DNA from: an uncultured Clostridia bacterium
Lineage (GTDB): Bacteria; Bacillota; Clostridia; RGIG6154
Reading direction: 5' to 3'
NCBI GenBank assembly: GCA_934457515.1
Contig: CAKSHV010000091.1
Span: 1 to 6,447, forward strand
DNA: 6,447 nucleotides
Part shown: positions 6,444 to 6,447 of the stretch, piece by piece
Layout: every line of letters starts with the position of its first letter
Position numbering within the stretch: the first letter of the stretch is position 1
Notes under the pieces: generated by a model
Told to the model about the DNA's origin: nothing
The model's input: the letters and a program-made list of their open reading frames with translations, nothing else
The model's database searches: none
Position numbers and translations under genes: made by a program

Positions 6444-6447
6444 AACT

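Noticed and set aside
1..6447. CRISPR arrays, insertion sequences, tRNA or rRNA genes, or a defence or toxin system
   Set aside because: I see no spaced direct repeats, transposase motifs, terminal repeats, tRNA cloverleaf or rRNA sequence. Every sizeable coding region is explained by the six genes listed.

Overview
All genes in this window lie on the minus strand, so the window reads right to left in transcription order. The protein families, strong Shine-Dalgarno sites, AT-rich intergenic DNA and Rho-independent terminators fit a low-to-moderate GC, anaerobic Firmicute of the Clostridia type. I cannot name the species. The chromosomal dnaA gene suggests proximity to the replication origin.

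Right-hand region (4050-6443): a two-gene cassette, nfnA then nfnB, with one base between the genes. It encodes the two subunits of an NADH-dependent reduced ferredoxin:NADP+ oxidoreductase (flavin-based electron bifurcation). nfnB resembles the glutamate synthase small subunit and is often mis-named gltA/gltD. A 138-base spacer follows nfnB. It holds two inverted repeats and ends in a clear terminator at 4050-4084.

Middle region (1048-4030): a probable three-gene transcription unit. It begins at an extended -10 promoter near 4001-4029 and encodes an AraC-type regulator with an N-terminal cupin-like domain, a 6-phosphofructokinase with the residues of the pyrophosphate-dependent type, and a membrane-anchored YycI-like protein. 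Gene spacings are 34 and 22 bases, and the unit ends at a strong terminator at 1048-1076.

Left-hand region (1-979): dnaA, starting at 886 and running off the left edge after 295 codons. It has its own near-consensus promoter (TGGACA, 17 bp, TATAAT) immediately after the previous terminator.

Together the window shows redox and energy metabolism (ferredoxin/NADH/NADPH interconversion, PPi-linked glycolysis) next to the replication initiator. I do not see evidence for an undescribed multi-gene system. The most useful leads are the orphan yycI-like gene between pfk and dnaA, the possible control of a PPi-type phosphofructokinase by its upstream AraC neighbour, and the unexplained structured spacer after nfnB. 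No stretch above 300 bases lacks a gene. The two larger gaps (887-1093 and 3970-4210) are accounted for by promoters, terminators and inverted repeats.
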